A DNA stretch of 64,000 nt from Chlorocebus sabaeus (GCF_047675955.1 NC_132918.1:85017139-85081138), one strand, 5' to 3'; positions 1 to 14,077 are shown, numbered from the stretch's first letter. Numbers and translations are program-made. The notes: generated by a model not told the origin, from the letters alone.

Positions 1-340
1 GGAAATGAACAAAGTCATTGTGAAACAGAATTGACCAAAACAAACCCAAGGAAAAAGAAAAACATCTAAGTAATCCAACATGTGATTTTAAAAAATGAAT
101 TTGTAATTTTAAAACATTTTACAAATAAATTTCCCAGCACAGATGGCTTTACAGAAAATCCTTACAATCACTTATAAAAGAAAGAACATCACCAAATAAT
201 AAATAAAGGTAAAATATTTTGTTTTTCTTATTCTTAATCCAAAACGTAACTTTAAATTATTAATAGTTACAATGTATTGGATAATTATAGCATATAGATA
301 AGTTAAAGAGATGACAACTTTGTCATAAGAAATGAGATGG
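1..340. repeat. AT-rich sequence, possible old L1 remnant
   Basis: No gene. A short stretch near 128-150 resembles the L1 ORF2 region around the reverse transcriptase, but the match is weak. The rest is AT-rich with no recognisable feature. Confidence 0.35.
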
Positions 341-608
341 ACTTTGGGAGGCCGAGGCGGGTTGATCACAAGGTCAGGAGATCGAGACCATTCTGGCTAA
401 CACAGTGAAACCCCGTCTCTACTAAAAATACAAAATACTAGCCAGGCATGATGGCGGGCGCCTGTAGTCCCAGCTACTCGGGAGGCTGGGGCAGGAGAAT
501 GGCGCGAACCCGGGAGGCAGAGCTTGCAGTGAGCCGAGATCGCACCACTGCACTCCAGTCTGGGCAACAGAGGGAGACTCCATCTCAAAAAAAAAAAAAA
601 GAAAAGAA
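341..608 (+). mobile_element. AluY-like, 5'-truncated
   Basis: Begins at ACTTTGGGAGG, lacking roughly the first 35-40 bases of Alu, and ends in an A-run. It carries the AluY-type GGTCAGGAGATCGAGACC. Direct repeats AAGAAATGAGATGG (327-340) and AAGAAACGGGATGG (604-617) flank it, so it was truncated at insertion rather than by later loss. Confidence 0.93.
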
Positions 609-859
609 ACGGGATGGAGGAATTGGAAATTCTCTATTACAAGATATCTGTACTACATGTGAAATGGCACAGTATTATTTGAAAATGGGCTTTGATTAAT
701 TTGAATTGAATAATGCAAATACTACAGTAATCACTAAATAATTTATAATAAGTAATAAATGAAATTTAAAACTTTAATATACGTATAATACATGTGCTAA
801 GAGTGGAGATAAATGCAGTTATGCAAAATGAATAATTAACAAGAGAAGAATTTTTTACA

Positions 860-3800
860 AGAAGAGAAAAAACAGCAAATGCAACAAATAGAAAGCAGTT
901 TAAAACATGTTAAATTTGAATTCAACTATATAAACAATCACTGTAAATGTGAATGCTCTAAATACACTAAATAAGACAATATCAGAGTGAATAAAACAAG
1001 ATACAACTATATGTTGTCTACCAAGAACCCATTTTAAAATGTAAAGTCTCAGATAGGTTAAATGTAAAGATATACCATGCTAACTCTAACCGTGAGAAAA
1101 CTAGAGTAGTTACGCTAATTTCAAACAAAGCACACTTCAGAACAAGGACAGTTTTGAAAGATAAAGAGGAGTAATACATAATGATAAAAGGGTTAACTTT
1201 CTAAAAGGAGAAACCAATCCTTAATGTGCATGTACCTAACAACACAGCATAAATATATGTAAAGCAAATCTGATAGAACCGCAAAGAAAATTTGACAAGT
1301 CCACCATTGCAGTGGGAGACTTCAACACCACTTGTTTAATAATTGATAGATCCAACAGGTAGAAATCTGGTAAGGATACAGATGACCTTAAAAACACTAT
1401 CAATCACAGTGATGTAATTGACATTGGCAGAACACTCTATTTAACATGATGAAATATACTTTCTTCTCAAGCCCCCATGGAATATTCACCAATGAGGACC
1501 ACATTTTAAAGCACAAAACACACCTTAACAAATTTAAAGGAATAGAAGTTATACAAAGTATGCTCTCGATGCACAAAATAAACAAGAAATCAGTAATATA
1601 AAGTTGGGTGAAAAATATCAAAGTATCTGGAATTAAATAGTATGCATCTAAATAACACATGATCAATAAATAAGCCTCAAGATAAATTTAAACATGTTTT
1701 AACTAAATGAAAATTAAACATCAATATTTGTGAGCTGTAACAAAAGCAATGATTAGAGGAAAATTTACAATTACATGCATATGTTAGAAAAAAAGAAATA
1801 TCTTAAATCAATGACTTAATCTTCTACCTTAGGAAACTCAAGAAAAAGAGAGTAATGTAAGCCTAAAGCAAGCAGAAGAAAAAAAAACATAAAAAAATGG
1901 AGCAGAAATTGATGAAATTAAAAACAAAAATAAAATAGAAAAATGTAAACTAAAATCTATTTCTTTGGAAAGATCAATAAAATTAATATGTAAGAAAGTA
2001 AGAAAAAGAGAAGATTTAAATTGCCAAGATCAGAGATGAAAAAGAGGTTATTGTATTTCTTTTTACGAAAATTAAAAGGATAATCATGGAATACTATGAC
2101 AACTATTTGCCTACAAATTTGATAATTTAGAGAAAATTGACCAATTCCATGAAGACAGAATCTACTAAAACTCATATAAAGAGAAACAGATAATCTGAAT
2201 AGGCCTATATCTATCAAAGAGGTTGAATTAATAATTGATAACCTACAATAAAAGAAATAATAGGCCCAAATGGTTTCATGATGGATTCTACCAAACGTTG
2301 AAGAATGAATTGTACCCATTCTCCACAATCTTTCTAGAAAATAGAAGCAAAACAAACACCTCAACTCATTCTATGAGGACAAGGCGACTCTAGTAACAAA
2401 GCAAGATAAATATATTACAAGGAAAAAAGAAACAACTGTAGGTCAACGCTTCACATGAGTATAGATGCAACAATCTCAACAAATTATTAACAAATTAAAT
2501 CTAACAATATATAAAAAGCATTATATATACTATGACCAAGTGAAATTAATTTCAGATATGCAAGTCTGGTACAGCATTTAAAAATCAACATAATCCACCG
2601 CATCAAAAGGCTAAAGAAAGAAAAATATGACTAAATGCATGAAGTATTTGATAAAATCTAACACCCTTTCATGATTAAAAACGAGCAAAAGCCAACCAAA
2701 CAAAAACTCAGCAAACTAGGTATAGCAAGAATATCCTCAACTTGACAAAAATCTATACTCATATTTAATGATAAGAAACTGGACACTTTCCCCTAAGATC
2801 AGAAACAAGGTAAAGATGCCCTCTCTTACCATTTCTATTCAGCCTGGTACTGTAAGTTCTATTTAGTGTGATAAGACAAGAAAATAAAATAAAATATATA
2901 TAGATGAGGAAGAAGGAACCCTGTTTTTACAGAAAATGTGATTGTCTATGTAGAAAGTTCCTCCTGGAACTAAGAAGCAAGTATAGAAAGGTGATAGGTT
3001 ACAAGTTACCATACAAAAGCCCATTGCTTTGCTGTACACTAGCAATGAACAATTGGAATTTAAAAATTATAAAAACAATACCATTTGCAGTAATACTAAA
3101 AAATATATATACATGTATAAATCTAACAAAATATGTGTACAATCTAATTGTGGAAAACAACAAAGCTGTGATGAAATAAATCAAATGCCTAAATAAATGG
3201 AGGTGTTCCATGTTCATGGATTGGAAGACCCTATATTATTAAGATGTCAATTCTTTTCTACTTGATCTATAGATTCAATGCAATTGCAATCAAATCTCAG
3301 TAAGCTCTTTAGCAAACTGATTCTCAAGTTTATATTTAAAGGCTAAAGACCTAGAATAGTTAACACAATACTCAAGAACAGAGCTGGAGGGATAAGAACA
3401 ATGGAACAGATTAGAGAGGCCATAGATAAGCCCATGCAAATACAATCAACTGAGAAAGGTACAAAAATTCAATAGTGAAAGCATGGATTTTCAACAAATT
3501 GTGCTGAATACTCACATGCAAAAAAAGGGTAAACTAGACAGACCCTATACCATTCACAAAAATTAAATCAAAATGCACTGTAGTTTAAAATATGAATTGC
3601 TAAACTACAAAACTTCTGAAATAAAATAGGAGAAAATTTGTTTGATGAATTTTTAGATATAACATAAAATGCACAACCTGTGAAATAAAAAAAAATTAAT
3701 TGAACTCTATTAAAATTACAAACTTCTCTACTGAAAACAAGATTAAGAAAATAAAAATATAAGCCATAGACTTGGATAAAATATTTGCAAGACGTATATC

Positions 3801-4710
3801 TGATAGAAGGCCTGCATCCAAAATGTAGAGTGATCTCTTAAAACTCCACAATAAGAAAACAACCCACTAAAAATGGGTAGAAGATCTGAATAGACATCTC
3901 ATCGAAAAAGATACACTGATGGTAAATAAACATATAAAATGCCCAATAACATTTACCATTAGGAAGTTAAAATCAAAATAATATGGAGGTACTACTACAC
4001 ATCTATTAGAATGGGTAAAACAAAACAAAACAAGTAAGAAAAAAATCACTAACAATACCAATTGCTAGTGCAAATGCAGAGGAACAAGAATTTTTATTTG
4101 CTGCTGGTGGTAATGAAAAATGATATGACCATTTTTGAAGACGGTATGTAAGGTTCTTACAAAGCTGAACTTAGTCTTATGATCTAGCAGTCACACTTTT
4201 AGGTACATACCTAATTGATTTGAAGAGTTATAATGAAACAAAAATCTACACACAGGTGTTTAGAACGGCTTTATGTACATTTGCCAATCCTAGAAAGGAC
4301 CAAATTCTTCAACAGGTGAAGAGATACACAAATTGTGATACATTCATGCAATGGAACATTATTCAATGATAAAAGTAAGATAACGAGTCATAAAAATACG
4401 TAGAAGAGCCTTAAGTGTTGATTACTATGTGAAAGAAGCCAGTCTGAAAAGACTACAAACCCTGTGATTTTCATTATGAGGACATTCTGGAAAAGGTAAA
4501 ACTATAGATAAAGTTAAAAAGTAAGTGACATCCAGAGCGCAGTGAGAGAGGGAGATGGTTAAATAGGTAAAATTCCCGTGATTTTTAGGGTATTGAAACT
4601 ATCCTTATCCTATATGATACTATAATGGTATATACTATAATGACATTATTCATTTATCAAAATCCATTGAACTTCACAATACATAGTGTGAACCTTAATG
4701 CATGCTAATT
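860..4710 (+). mobile_element. Old L1 (L1M-type), ORF2 to 3' UTR
   Basis: A nearly continuous, heavily mutated L1 in the plus orientation. Endonuclease-domain sequence is recognisable at about 1150-1650 (the GGGAGACTTCAACACC block at 1314), reverse transcriptase sequence at 2040-3300, and the 3' UTR with the TTTTTAGGG and GATACTATAATGG segments at 4580-4640. Stops are everywhere; no open frame exceeds about 135 codons. Bases 609-860 are AT-rich with nothing distinct, and 4711-5200 hold AT-rich sequence without a gene. Confidence 0.88.
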
Positions 4711-5199
4711 TTTAAAAATCATCTCTGAAGTTGGAGGATTTTAGGAAGAAGTGTGGACTGTGGCAAGAGAATCTTACTGTATTACAGATACATGAAAAAC
4801 TTAATAAAAGGTTTGGAGGGAAAAGATACTGGCTAAACAAACTTTGGAAATTACTTGAGTGTGTAAAACAAAAAATAAAATAAACTATGTACAAGTGCTA
4901 TACTCTAGTTAGTAAAGCTGTTTCTAGCAGGTACCAATACTGTTGGTGCTATACTGTATACTGAAATTGAACAATTAAGTAAATGGATGGTGGATGGTGG
5001 ACACAGTTTCTCAGTTTAGGAGTGGGAGTTAACAGATAACCAAAAAAGTACGCCACAAGTATTCACATGGTAATGGATTACATTTGGAGACATCAGTATG
5101 AACTCTTGTTTGCTTAAATTATAGATATAGATTATTACAATTAAAATATTTATAAATGTGTATATGCACCAATTAGTATCTTTCCTCGGTTTGGTTAGC

Positions 5200-5930
5200 T
5201 GATGACATGGACAAAATTCTTGAATGACACTATGATCAAAATGTACATAAAAGAAATAGAAAACAAGAATAGTTCTACTTCTATTAGGAAAAATGAACTT
5301 GTAATTTACAACCTTCATCCACCTAAAACTCTAGTCCCAGATGGTTTCATGAGTGAATTCCATCAAATATAAGTTTAAAAATATAAAGTCAATTCTACAT
5401 AAACTTTTACATAAAATAGGAGAGACTTGCCAAGTCATTTTGTGAAGACAACATCACATCGTTATAAAATCCAGACTAAAAAATTAGAAGAAATGACTCT
5501 GAAAGACTATTTTTTTCAGGAATATATTTTCTTGTTAATATACTAGCAACTTGAACCTAGCAATATACAAAATGATAATACACCATATCATATAGAGTTT
5601 AATCTCATGAATGCAAGATTAGGTGAACATTAGATATTCAATCAATGGAATTTATAATAAAAACAATAAATGTGAAATTATCATTTAAATGGATGGAGAG
5701 ATAGCATTTGACAAAATTAAATTCATTCATGATTTTAAAAAAAAACCTCTCATCAAATTAGGAATAGGAGATAATTTTTTTTTAACTTGATGAAGGGCAC
5801 CCAGTGAAAGCAGAAGCTAAGGTTATACATAATAGTAAAAGAAAATCTGACAAAATTGTCCTGATGATAAGGTTTGAAGAAAACAAGGAAACTATTTCTT
5901 TGATTCCTGCCTATTGACAATTAATCTCTA
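5200..5930 (+). mobile_element. Second old L1 ORF2 fragment
   Basis: Reverse-transcriptase-region L1 sequence, for example the CCCAGATGGTTTCATGAGTG block at 5336, repeating a part of ORF2 already present at about 2260 in the first element. It is therefore a separate insertion. It is too diverged for a subfamily call. Confidence 0.75.
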
Positions 5931-7590
5931 TTGCAGGCAAAGTCAAATAAGCACTTTGTTCATTTTCATGGGAATGTAAATTGGTATGATCTTTCAGGAA
6001 ATAAGCTGGGCAACATGTTCAAGGAACTTTAAAGCGATCATATCCTTTGACCTAGAGTTTTTACCTTTTAGAATCTACTAGAGGATCTTATCAAAGATAT
6101 AGGTAAATATTTACATATAAGAAAGTTCATTGGACAATTTGTTTTTATTTGTAGAACCATGTATTGAATTTGAACTTTAAAACTCCGATAAGATTACTTA
6201 ACTTTCATTTTAGAGAACACAATTTGCCTTCAAAATTATTTAGGAACTAAATTGTTCCCTTCTCCTGCTCCCACAAAGAGAAACGAAAGGCACACAACTA
6301 TCCTGTTACCTCTCCTTAAGCCAGCAAAGAAAGGATAACCCTGTTGATGACAGGACTAATCAGAGGAGACTCTCAGCTAATAGGCGATTAACAGAAAAAA
6401 AAAAAAAAAATGCTATGTTCCTCAAGGTGTTTGAAGGCAGATGACATCCTGTGAAACTGCCCGGTCTTGGAAAAGTTTGGCCAAAGTTTTTATCTATTCA
6501 ATTCAGTAGAGCATTGATTTGACAAGTGCTAACCAGAAGCTGTGCTCTAGGTTCTAGCAGTTGCACTTTCTCTGTTAAAATTAGGATGCTTTTTTATCCA
6601 TATGCTTTTGGGATCATTCCACCCATCTTCCTGAGGTTCTAGGAAGTGATCTCTATTCGGTGACTTATCTTTTTAAATAATGTTTTTCTTCCCATCACCT
6701 TAGGTTGTTTACAGAGATGTATGGCCCTTTAATTAAAAAGAAAACTATAATTTTATAATCCAGAGCTATACACACACACTTATGTGTATATATATACACA
6801 TCTATATGCCAATAAGTAATCTGTATATGTACACATAATTTTTTTCACACACACACAATTTTTACAGCATTGCTTTATGTGAGATTATAGGCTCAAAGGA
6901 CCGAAAGAGGATTCTCTGATCAGTGAGGTTTTTTTGCTGAGACCTCATACTACAATAGCAGCAACAACAATGTCAACCATCAAAATAGCCATTTGGAAGA
7001 GATGGGTCAAAAAATTGTTATTAATATATAATGGAGCACTTTTCATCCAACTGTTATGTTTTTGAGCAAAGAGCATGAGGACATTTCACATTTTATACAA
7101 TAGGTGCTCATCATTTTTTGAATTAATTTATTTTTATGTATTTTACAATATGGGCATAATAATATATACAAGTTAAATTTTTTTCCCATTTGTCAGTATT
7201 ACCATGTCTATATGCATTTGAAAATGCATTTTACACACCACACAATATTTTATTATGTGTTAGTAAACAAATTAAGAATAACTATGATACTACACATCAC
7301 ACTGGCCCCAGGATAAAATATAGATAGTTTTATTCCAGGGTTACTTCATTGTACCATATTGATAATATTTGTTAGAGTAATTTTCTCTTAAGATTTGTAC
7401 ATCTATCTTTACCCTCCCCTACCACCAAAAATATGACCCCACATGGAAGCAATTCTCTAATTATCTAAGGCTATTAAAGAAGATCCCATTGTAACTACCA
7501 TGAAATAATTATACTTGTATAAAATTAATTAGTTTATAAGTATGCCCTTTCATACTGAATATACCATTTGCAACTTAAAATAGCTCTAAC
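5931..7590. other. Intergenic, no gene seen
   Basis: AT-rich sequence with an A-run at 6394-6410 and a mixed TA/CA stretch at about 6770-6860. No exon-like, tRNA-like or conserved-looking block stood out. Confidence 0.6.
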
Positions 7591-7599
7591 ATTGGCATA

Positions 7600-7745
7600 A
7601 GAAGGCATTAATCTCATTTAGCAATGAAAATACTGAAATCAGAGAAGTTAAGTGAATTACCCAAAGTCACCTGAATAATTAGCAGTGAAATCATGGCTTA
7701 ATTTTCTGACACTAAATTCCATCAGTGTCCTTCCACTACATCTTT
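7600..7745 (+). repeat. MIR-like SINE
   Basis: Contains the diverged MIR core pattern (gaaaataCTGAAatcagagaaGTTAAGTGAattaCCCAAaGTCAC) seen in many mammalian copies. Edges are approximate. Confidence 0.7.
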
Positions 7746-7884
7746 GGTCTCCTGGGATGTTTTTTTGTAATAAATAGAAAACATCAATCATGATTTTGCA
7801 TAAGAAGCACATGGCATTTCTTGACTATTCATAACCAGTACCCATGTACCAATATAAAAACTTATTTTTGTTTCACTGTAGTTC

Positions 7885-7912
7885 TGTTTGTTTGTTTGTT
7901 TGTTTGTTTTTA
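7885..7912. repeat. (TTTG)n tetranucleotide repeat
   Basis: Six or so TTTG units on the plus strand, ending in a T-run. Confidence 0.95.
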
Positions 7913-8154
7913 CCAGGTTTATTTAGCTGAACCTCAGGTATATTGACATTCTAGGAGAAATATTTCTATTGCCTCCGCAACCAGATTTTGAAGAGTGTTC
8001 TAGATTCTCATTTTGCAACAGAATTGATAGAGCTTAACAGATGGCTGAATCTCAATTCTAAATTTCAGTGCAAAGAGTCACCGGAATCCAGGTCAACGCT
8101 GGGACAATAGGCATCACTGTGTGGGAACTTCATGGTGTAACAGTCCTAGAGCTT

Positions 8155-8310
8155 TCAGCAGGCATGCGAATCACTTCGGAGAGTTTTAAAATGCAGACTC
8201 CAAAGATCTATTTCTGATTGAGCATAACACATTTCGGGGGTTTGGAGTTAGAATCTGCATTTTAACAAGATCTCCACGTAATTTTAATGCACGCACTTAT
8301 TAGGAACATT
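8155..8310 (+). mobile_element. MER5-type hAT (Charlie) fragment
   Basis: Resembles the MER5 consensus pattern: GAATCAC, a TTTTAAAATGCAGA segment, then TTAGAATCTGCATTTTAACAAG and an AT-rich end. Non-autonomous DNA transposon. Confidence 0.75.
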
Positions 8311-8659
8311 TCTGTGAAGCCCTGCAGACTTGTTTTTTCATGTGGGACGTTTGGCAAACAGTGAAAAGGCTTCGGAATCCAAATATCCCTTCACAAAGAT
8401 TATCTGCCATATAATAATGTCCTTTTAAGCATGAGCACTTCTGTCTCTTATCCTTCATTCACCCCACAAGATGACACTGGCTGTTAAATGAAAGAAAGTG
8501 TCAAAGTAGAGTCAGGACGTTTGATAGCTTGTTTCACCTTAGTATCTCCAATCTAACGTAGAGAACAACCTCTGCCTAGACCAGTGCACACAGTGATTAT
8601 GGAAATGAAATGAGAAATGAGAAAGCTTCAAAAACCAAATTTCAAAATAAAAGAATATT

Positions 8660-8805
8660 TCTCAGATTAATTGTTCTCAAACTGTTTTTTATATTAGATC
8701 TTGGGGAGCTTTCAAAAATTCTGATGCCCAGGCATGAGTATATATATTTTTAAACTTTCCGAGAGATTTCAGTGTACAACCAAGTTTAGGAACCAGTATA
8801 TTAGA
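8660..8805 (+). mobile_element. Second MER5-type hAT fragment
   Basis: Shows GTTCTCAAACTG, GGGGAGCTTTCAAAAATTC, TGATGCCCAGGCA and a closing GGAACCAGT, the order found in MER5A/B. About 350 bp from the previous copy; bases 8311-8659 between them hold no recognisable gene. Confidence 0.78.
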
Positions 8806-11085
8806 CCAATCCTTACATTTTTGCCTTAGCAAATTATTTAATCTCTTAAAAATGAATAAGCACTGATAAACTCTTGCTGTAGAATTGATTCACTGGATTC
8901 TTTAGGATCAGCTCCACTCTCACCATGAATCAGCAGTGTTTTATGTTGGGCATGAGCAGAGCTGCCAAACAGGCCATTTTCTTTCTGTCCTTCAACATTG
9001 CTTCCTCCAGGTACTCGCTGGCCTTGGATTAAGGAAATTGGCAACTAAATCGAGTCTCAGGAAAAGCTGCCATACTGTACCTTGCTGCAGGGGAAAAGAT
9101 CAGCCCTTCATTTCTGGGAATTCTTAGTCATAAGCCACATGTCATCAGCCATCCCAACCATTTAGTTCCATTTCCCTTCAGGTGAGACTGAGTCACTTCT
9201 CCAGAATGATGACAGCAATGCAAGATGGTAGAGAGAAGAGATTTGTTACCAATGTGGGGATAAGGATAGCTGATCTCACATTATGTATTCAATATACATG
9301 CCTCCGGGTACCATTAGTTCAGAAAAAATCATTAAATTATTCAGGCACCAGTTTAGATAAGGTCTTTTACCTCATATAAGATTCATTTCCGGTTTCTGAT
9401 ACAGATCACCACCTAATCCCCAATCTTATTTTGAAATTAAGAAGCAGCACCACGTGATGGAGAGAGGCTGTTGCACCAAAACGACATGGTAGGAGATTTT
9501 ATTTGTCCACCTCGGCCTTCCGATAGCTGCAAAAGTATTCAGACCTGCAACATTGCTCCAAGCCCCTTCATATTTACCTGCACCAGAGTATCGGTCTCAC
9601 CAATTCTCACCCCTAACTATTCTGGCAGAATATATGTCAGTTTACATAATCTCTAACCCCACGCCACCACCACCACCATTAATTCTAGCTGCAACGTTAC
9701 AAGATGACAGCTCGCATTTCCATAACCTCTTAAAGTTCATTTCCGTACTAGTGATGTAAAGAGACTGTATTTACATGTGGCTTTGATCCAGCTGTATGCG
9801 TGTGAGTCGTTAACATATTGTTTCTGAATCTCATTTCCCTCATCTGTAAAATGGAGCTAGTAATTCTGATTTAATAAGGTGTTGGGACTTCATAATGTCA
9901 TGTTAAAATTAAGAAGGCCCTCTCTAAACTAGGAAACTGTTACAAATTAGATGATATTCTGATTCATCAGAAACCCAGGATGCCCAAGACACTTTCCGCT
10001 TCATTTGAAATATTATCCTGTCATTCTGTCTTGTGAAGATGTCCCAGTGTTTCAGGATCTGCAACAGAATGTCTACTGTGTTAGGAACTCTAGGGCCCCC
10101 TTTCGTGCAAGGTGATGTTAGTGTGATGCAGTAGCAAGTGCATTGGATAATGTCGGAAAATCTGTGGTTTATTCTCATGACTGTTATTAGCCATGTAAGT
10201 TCCATGAATTTCATTTTTCTCACCTGTGAAAATCAGAATTAGATCTATCTCATAGGTTTATTTTAGGATTTATCTTTAATGTTTGTGACAGTGCTCATAA
10301 ATCATTAAAAAATATATAAAATTATCAGATTATGATGAAGGGTAATTAAACATTATGATGCTGGTTAACTATCCTCAGTCAAGTCTCTGGTATAATAATT
10401 TCATCTATCTAGCTATGTGAGATTACTGTAATGTTGAAGTTTTAGGATCCAGCTATGGGGTGGTTTAGGGTCAAAATCGATAGCCTCTGAGTCATTCCAA
10501 ACCCACCCTTACATAGATCCATGCATATACACACACCTTTTACTGAATCAAGGTCTGGGTTTGTAGTTCCTTCCCTGTTTCCAAAACCCACTCCCCATCG
10601 TCCATCTTCCTTATTAATCTTGTCTTCTCTGACGATAAATCTTTTCTCTTGCTAAGATAATTTTTAGCACAAACTTCTTGTCTTTGACCCCCTTTACTTC
10701 TCCTTTGAGAATGTTTATTAAAGACGCTCATACAGTTTTATAGTTTTGACTAACAGGCATTTATTGAGTGTAATATCAGCCAGCTCTTGTGCTTTATGCA
10801 GATGACTTCTGAATTTATAACTTTGGTGTTTAAAGTTCTCTTCATTTCTAGTCCCACAATTTCAACTCTCCGCCAGATGTCTGCTAGAATTCCCATCAGC
10901 ACTGAAAATAATAATAAATAATATTATAAAATAACCCATTTGATACCTAAGCCCAAAACTTCTCCTACCTAAATTTTCCACCGCGAGTTCTTGTTACTGC
11001 TCCTACAACTTTTCAGGCTATAAATGCATCTTTAATTGAGTGACTGCCAAATGCTGACAATGTTTCTTTCATGATATTTCTCAGA
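8806..11085. other. Intergenic, no gene; MIR fragments
   Basis: MIR-like cores are visible at about 9800-9890 (CTCATTTCCCTCATCTGTAA) and 10150-10270. Short open frames at 8838-9760 and 9924-10223 have no domain signal, no good splice context and biased composition. The rest is unremarkable. Confidence 0.6.
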
Positions 11086-11089
11086 CATA

Positions 11090-12765
11090 CTTCCCTGGCA
11101 ACCAGTGATCTATTTACTGTCTCCATAGTTTTGCCTTTTCCAGAAAGTTGTAAAGCGATAATCATACAGGTTGTAGCCTTTCAGACTGGCTTCTTTCACT
11201 TGGCAAAATGCATTTAAGGCATTTCTATGTCTTTTCATGGCTTGAAGGCTCCTTCGTTTTCAGTGCTGAATAGTATTTCATTTTACAGAAGCAGCACAGT
11301 TTATTTATCCACTCACCTATTGAAAGGCATCTTGGTAGATCCAAGTTTTGACAGTTATGAATAAAGCTGCTGTCAACATTCATGGGCAGGTTTTTATGTG
11401 GACATGAGTTTTCAATTGGTTTGGATAAATACTAACCAGCATGATTGCTGGATCATATGGTAAGAGTCATCCCTCAGTGTCATAGAGTATTGGTTTCAAT
11501 ATCCCCTGCAGAAACCAAAATCCACGGATGCTCAGGTTCCTTATATAAAATGGCACAGTATTTGCATATAACCTATGCACATCTTCCTGTGTACTTTAAA
11601 TCATCTTACTTATAATACCTATTATAGTGTACATGTTATGTAAGTAGTTGTTATACTGTAATGTTTTTATTTGTATTTTTTTTATTGTTGTATTGTTATT
11701 TTTATTGTAGTGGTTTTATTTTTTCAAATATTTCCAGTCTGCATTTGTTTGAATATACTGAGGCAAAACCCTTGGATATTGAGGGCTGACTATATTTAGT
11801 TGTGCAAGAAACTACCAAACTATCAACCAGAGTGGCTGTACCATTGACATCCCCGTAAATAACGAATGAGAGTTCTTGTTGCTCCACATTCTTACCAGTA
11901 GTGGATGTTGTTAGTGTTTGGGATTTAAACCATTTTAACAGGTGTGTAGTGGTATCTCATTTTAATTTTCTAATGGCATGTGATAGTTAGCATCTTTTCA
12001 TATTATTACATGCCACTTAAATATCTTCCTTGGTGAGATGTTTTCTTATTGCTGAGTTTGAAGATATCTTTCTATATGCTGTATATCAGTCCTTTGGAGA
12101 TATATCTTATGCAAATATTTTCTCTAAGTCTGTGGATTATAGTTTCATTCTCTGGACATATCTTTCCCAGAGCAGCTTTAAATTTTCATGAAGTCAAACT
12201 TATCAATTTTTTCTTTTATAGATTGTGTTTCTGGTGCCCTATATAAAAAGTTATCACCAAACCCAATGTAAACTAAATTTTCTATGTTGTTTTCCAGGAG
12301 TTTCCCAGTTTTACATTTTCCATTTGGCTTTATTACCCATTCTGAGCTCATTTTTGTGAAAAGTATAAGGTCTGTGTCTAGATTCATTTTGTTTTGTATG
12401 TGGGTGTCCAGTTGTTTCAGTGTCGCTTATTGAAAAGACTATTTTTACACATCCTATTGCCTTTGCTCTTTTGTGAGTTGGCTGTATTTGTGAAGACTTA
12501 TTTCTGGGCTCTTTATTGTGTTAAATTGACTTACTTATTTTTCTTTTTTCCTTTTTTCCCAATACTACACTGTCTTGAATACTGTTAACATTATATTAAC
12601 ATTATATTAAGTCTTATAGTTAGGTAGTGCCCGTCCTTCAACTTTGTTCTTCTCTTTCAATATTGTGTTGAATTTGTTGAAAGATTATTTTATCATGAAT
12701 GGATATTTGATTATATCAAAGGCTTTTTCTGCACTTATTGATAGGACAATAAGACCTTTCCCTTC
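11090..12765 (-). mobile_element. Old L1 (L1M-type) 3' part, antisense
   Basis: Minus-strand L1 3' UTR and ORF2 end, recognisable from the CTCCATAGTTTTGCCTTTTC and GATTGCTGGATCATATGG blocks onward. It is interrupted by a MER2 element (11466-11797) and by a younger L1 from 12770; its upstream part resumes at 14078-14290. Confidence 0.88.
11466..11797. mobile_element. MER2/Tigger-type DNA transposon inside L1
   Basis: Terminal sequences GTCATCCCTCAGTGTC and GGATATTGAGGGCTGACT are imperfect inverted repeats, and the internal CTTATATAAAATGGCACAGTA and TTTGCATATAACCTATGCAC blocks match MER2/Tigger elements. L1 sequence continues on both sides. Confidence 0.85.
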
Positions 12766-12769
12766 TTTA

Positions 12770-13845
12770 GTATTTTTTTAATTATACTTTAAGTTCTGGG
12801 ATACATGTGCAGAATATGCAGGTTTGTTACATAGGTATACACATGCCATGGTGGTTTGTTTCACCCCTCAAACTGTCAGTTACATTAGGCATTTCTCCTA
12901 ATGCTATCCTTCCCCTGACCCCCCACTCCCTGACAGATCCCAGTGTGTGATGTTCCCCTCTCTGTGTCCATGTGTTCTCATTGTTCAACTCCCACTAATG
13001 AGTGAGAACATGCAGTGTTTGCTTTTCTGTTCCTGTGTTAGTTTGCTGAGAATGATAGTTTCCAGCTTCATCCATGTCCTTGTAAACGACATGAACTCAT
13101 CCTTTTTTATGACTGCATAGTATTCCATGGTGTATATGTGCCACACTTTCTTTATCCAGTCTATCATTGATGGGCATTTGGGTTGGTTCTAAGTCTTTGC
13201 TATTGTGAATAGTGCTGCAATAAACATATGTATGCATCTGTCCTTGTAGTAGAATGGTTTATAATCCTTTGGGTATATACCCAGTAATGGGATCACTGGG
13301 TCAAATGGTACCTCTGGTTCTAGATCCTTGAGGAATCGCCATACTGTCTTCCACAATGGTTGAACTAATTTACAAGTCCACCAACAGTGTAAAAGCATTC
13401 CTATTTCTCCACATCCTCTCTAGCATCTGTTTCCTGACTTTTTAATGATGGCCATTCTAACGGGTGTGAGATGGTATCTCACTGTGGTTTTGACTTGCAT
13501 TTCTCTAATGACCAGTGGTGATGAGCTTTTTTTCATGTTTGTTGGCCACATAAATGTCTTCTTTTGAGAAATGTCTGTTCATATCCTTCGCCCACTTTTT
13601 GATGGGGTTGTTTTTTTTACTTGTAAATTTGTTTAAGTTCCTTATAGATCCTTTGTCAGATGGATAGATTGCAAAAATTTTCTCCCATTCTGTAAGTTGC
13701 CTGTTCACTCCGATGATAGTTTCTTTTGCTGTGCAGAAGCTCTTTAGTTTAATTCAATTCCATTTGTCAATTTTGGCTTTTGTTGCCGTTGCTTTTGGTG
13801 TTTTAGTCATAAACTCTTTGCCTATGCCTATGTTCTGAATTTTTT
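12770..13845 (-). mobile_element. Younger primate L1 3' part, antisense
   Basis: Starts with the T-rich complement of an L1 poly-A, then the characteristic ACTTTAAGTTCTGGGATACA and CCATGGTGGTTTG segments, and continues through the ORF2 end. Broken frames. It is inserted in the older L1M and ends near a long T-run at 13840-13861. Confidence 0.92.
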
Positions 13846-13861
13846 TTTTTTTTTTTTTTTT

Positions 13862-14077
13862 ACAAATTTTTTTTTTTTTTTTTTTTACTCATTCTGTCAC
13901 CTAGGCTGGAGTCCAGTGGTGTGATTACAGCTCACTGCGGCCTCCAACTCCTGGGCTTGAGGAACCCTCCCATCTCAGCCTCACAAATAGCTGGGACTAC
14001 AGGGACATGCCATAATATCCAGCTCTTTTTTTTTTTAAACTTTTTTTGTAGAGACAGGGTCTTCCTATGTTGCCCAG
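13862..14077 (-). mobile_element. Old Alu-like monomer/partial AluJ, antisense
   Basis: T-rich head, then TGTCACCTAGGCTGGAGTCC, CTCACTGCGGCCTCCAACTC and AGCTGGGACTACAGGGACATG, then a second T-run and GTAGAGACAGGGTCTTCCTATG. It ends in mid-Alu where L1M resumes. Confidence 0.8.

Noticed and set aside
1957..2364. A 135-codon minus-strand frame
   Set aside because: It is antisense to recognisable L1 ORF2 sequence and has no coding signature.
13189..13708. L1 ORF2 frames as an active retrotransposon
   Set aside because: Only the 3' end of ORF2 is present, with stops and shifts; ORF1, the endonuclease and the promoter are absent.
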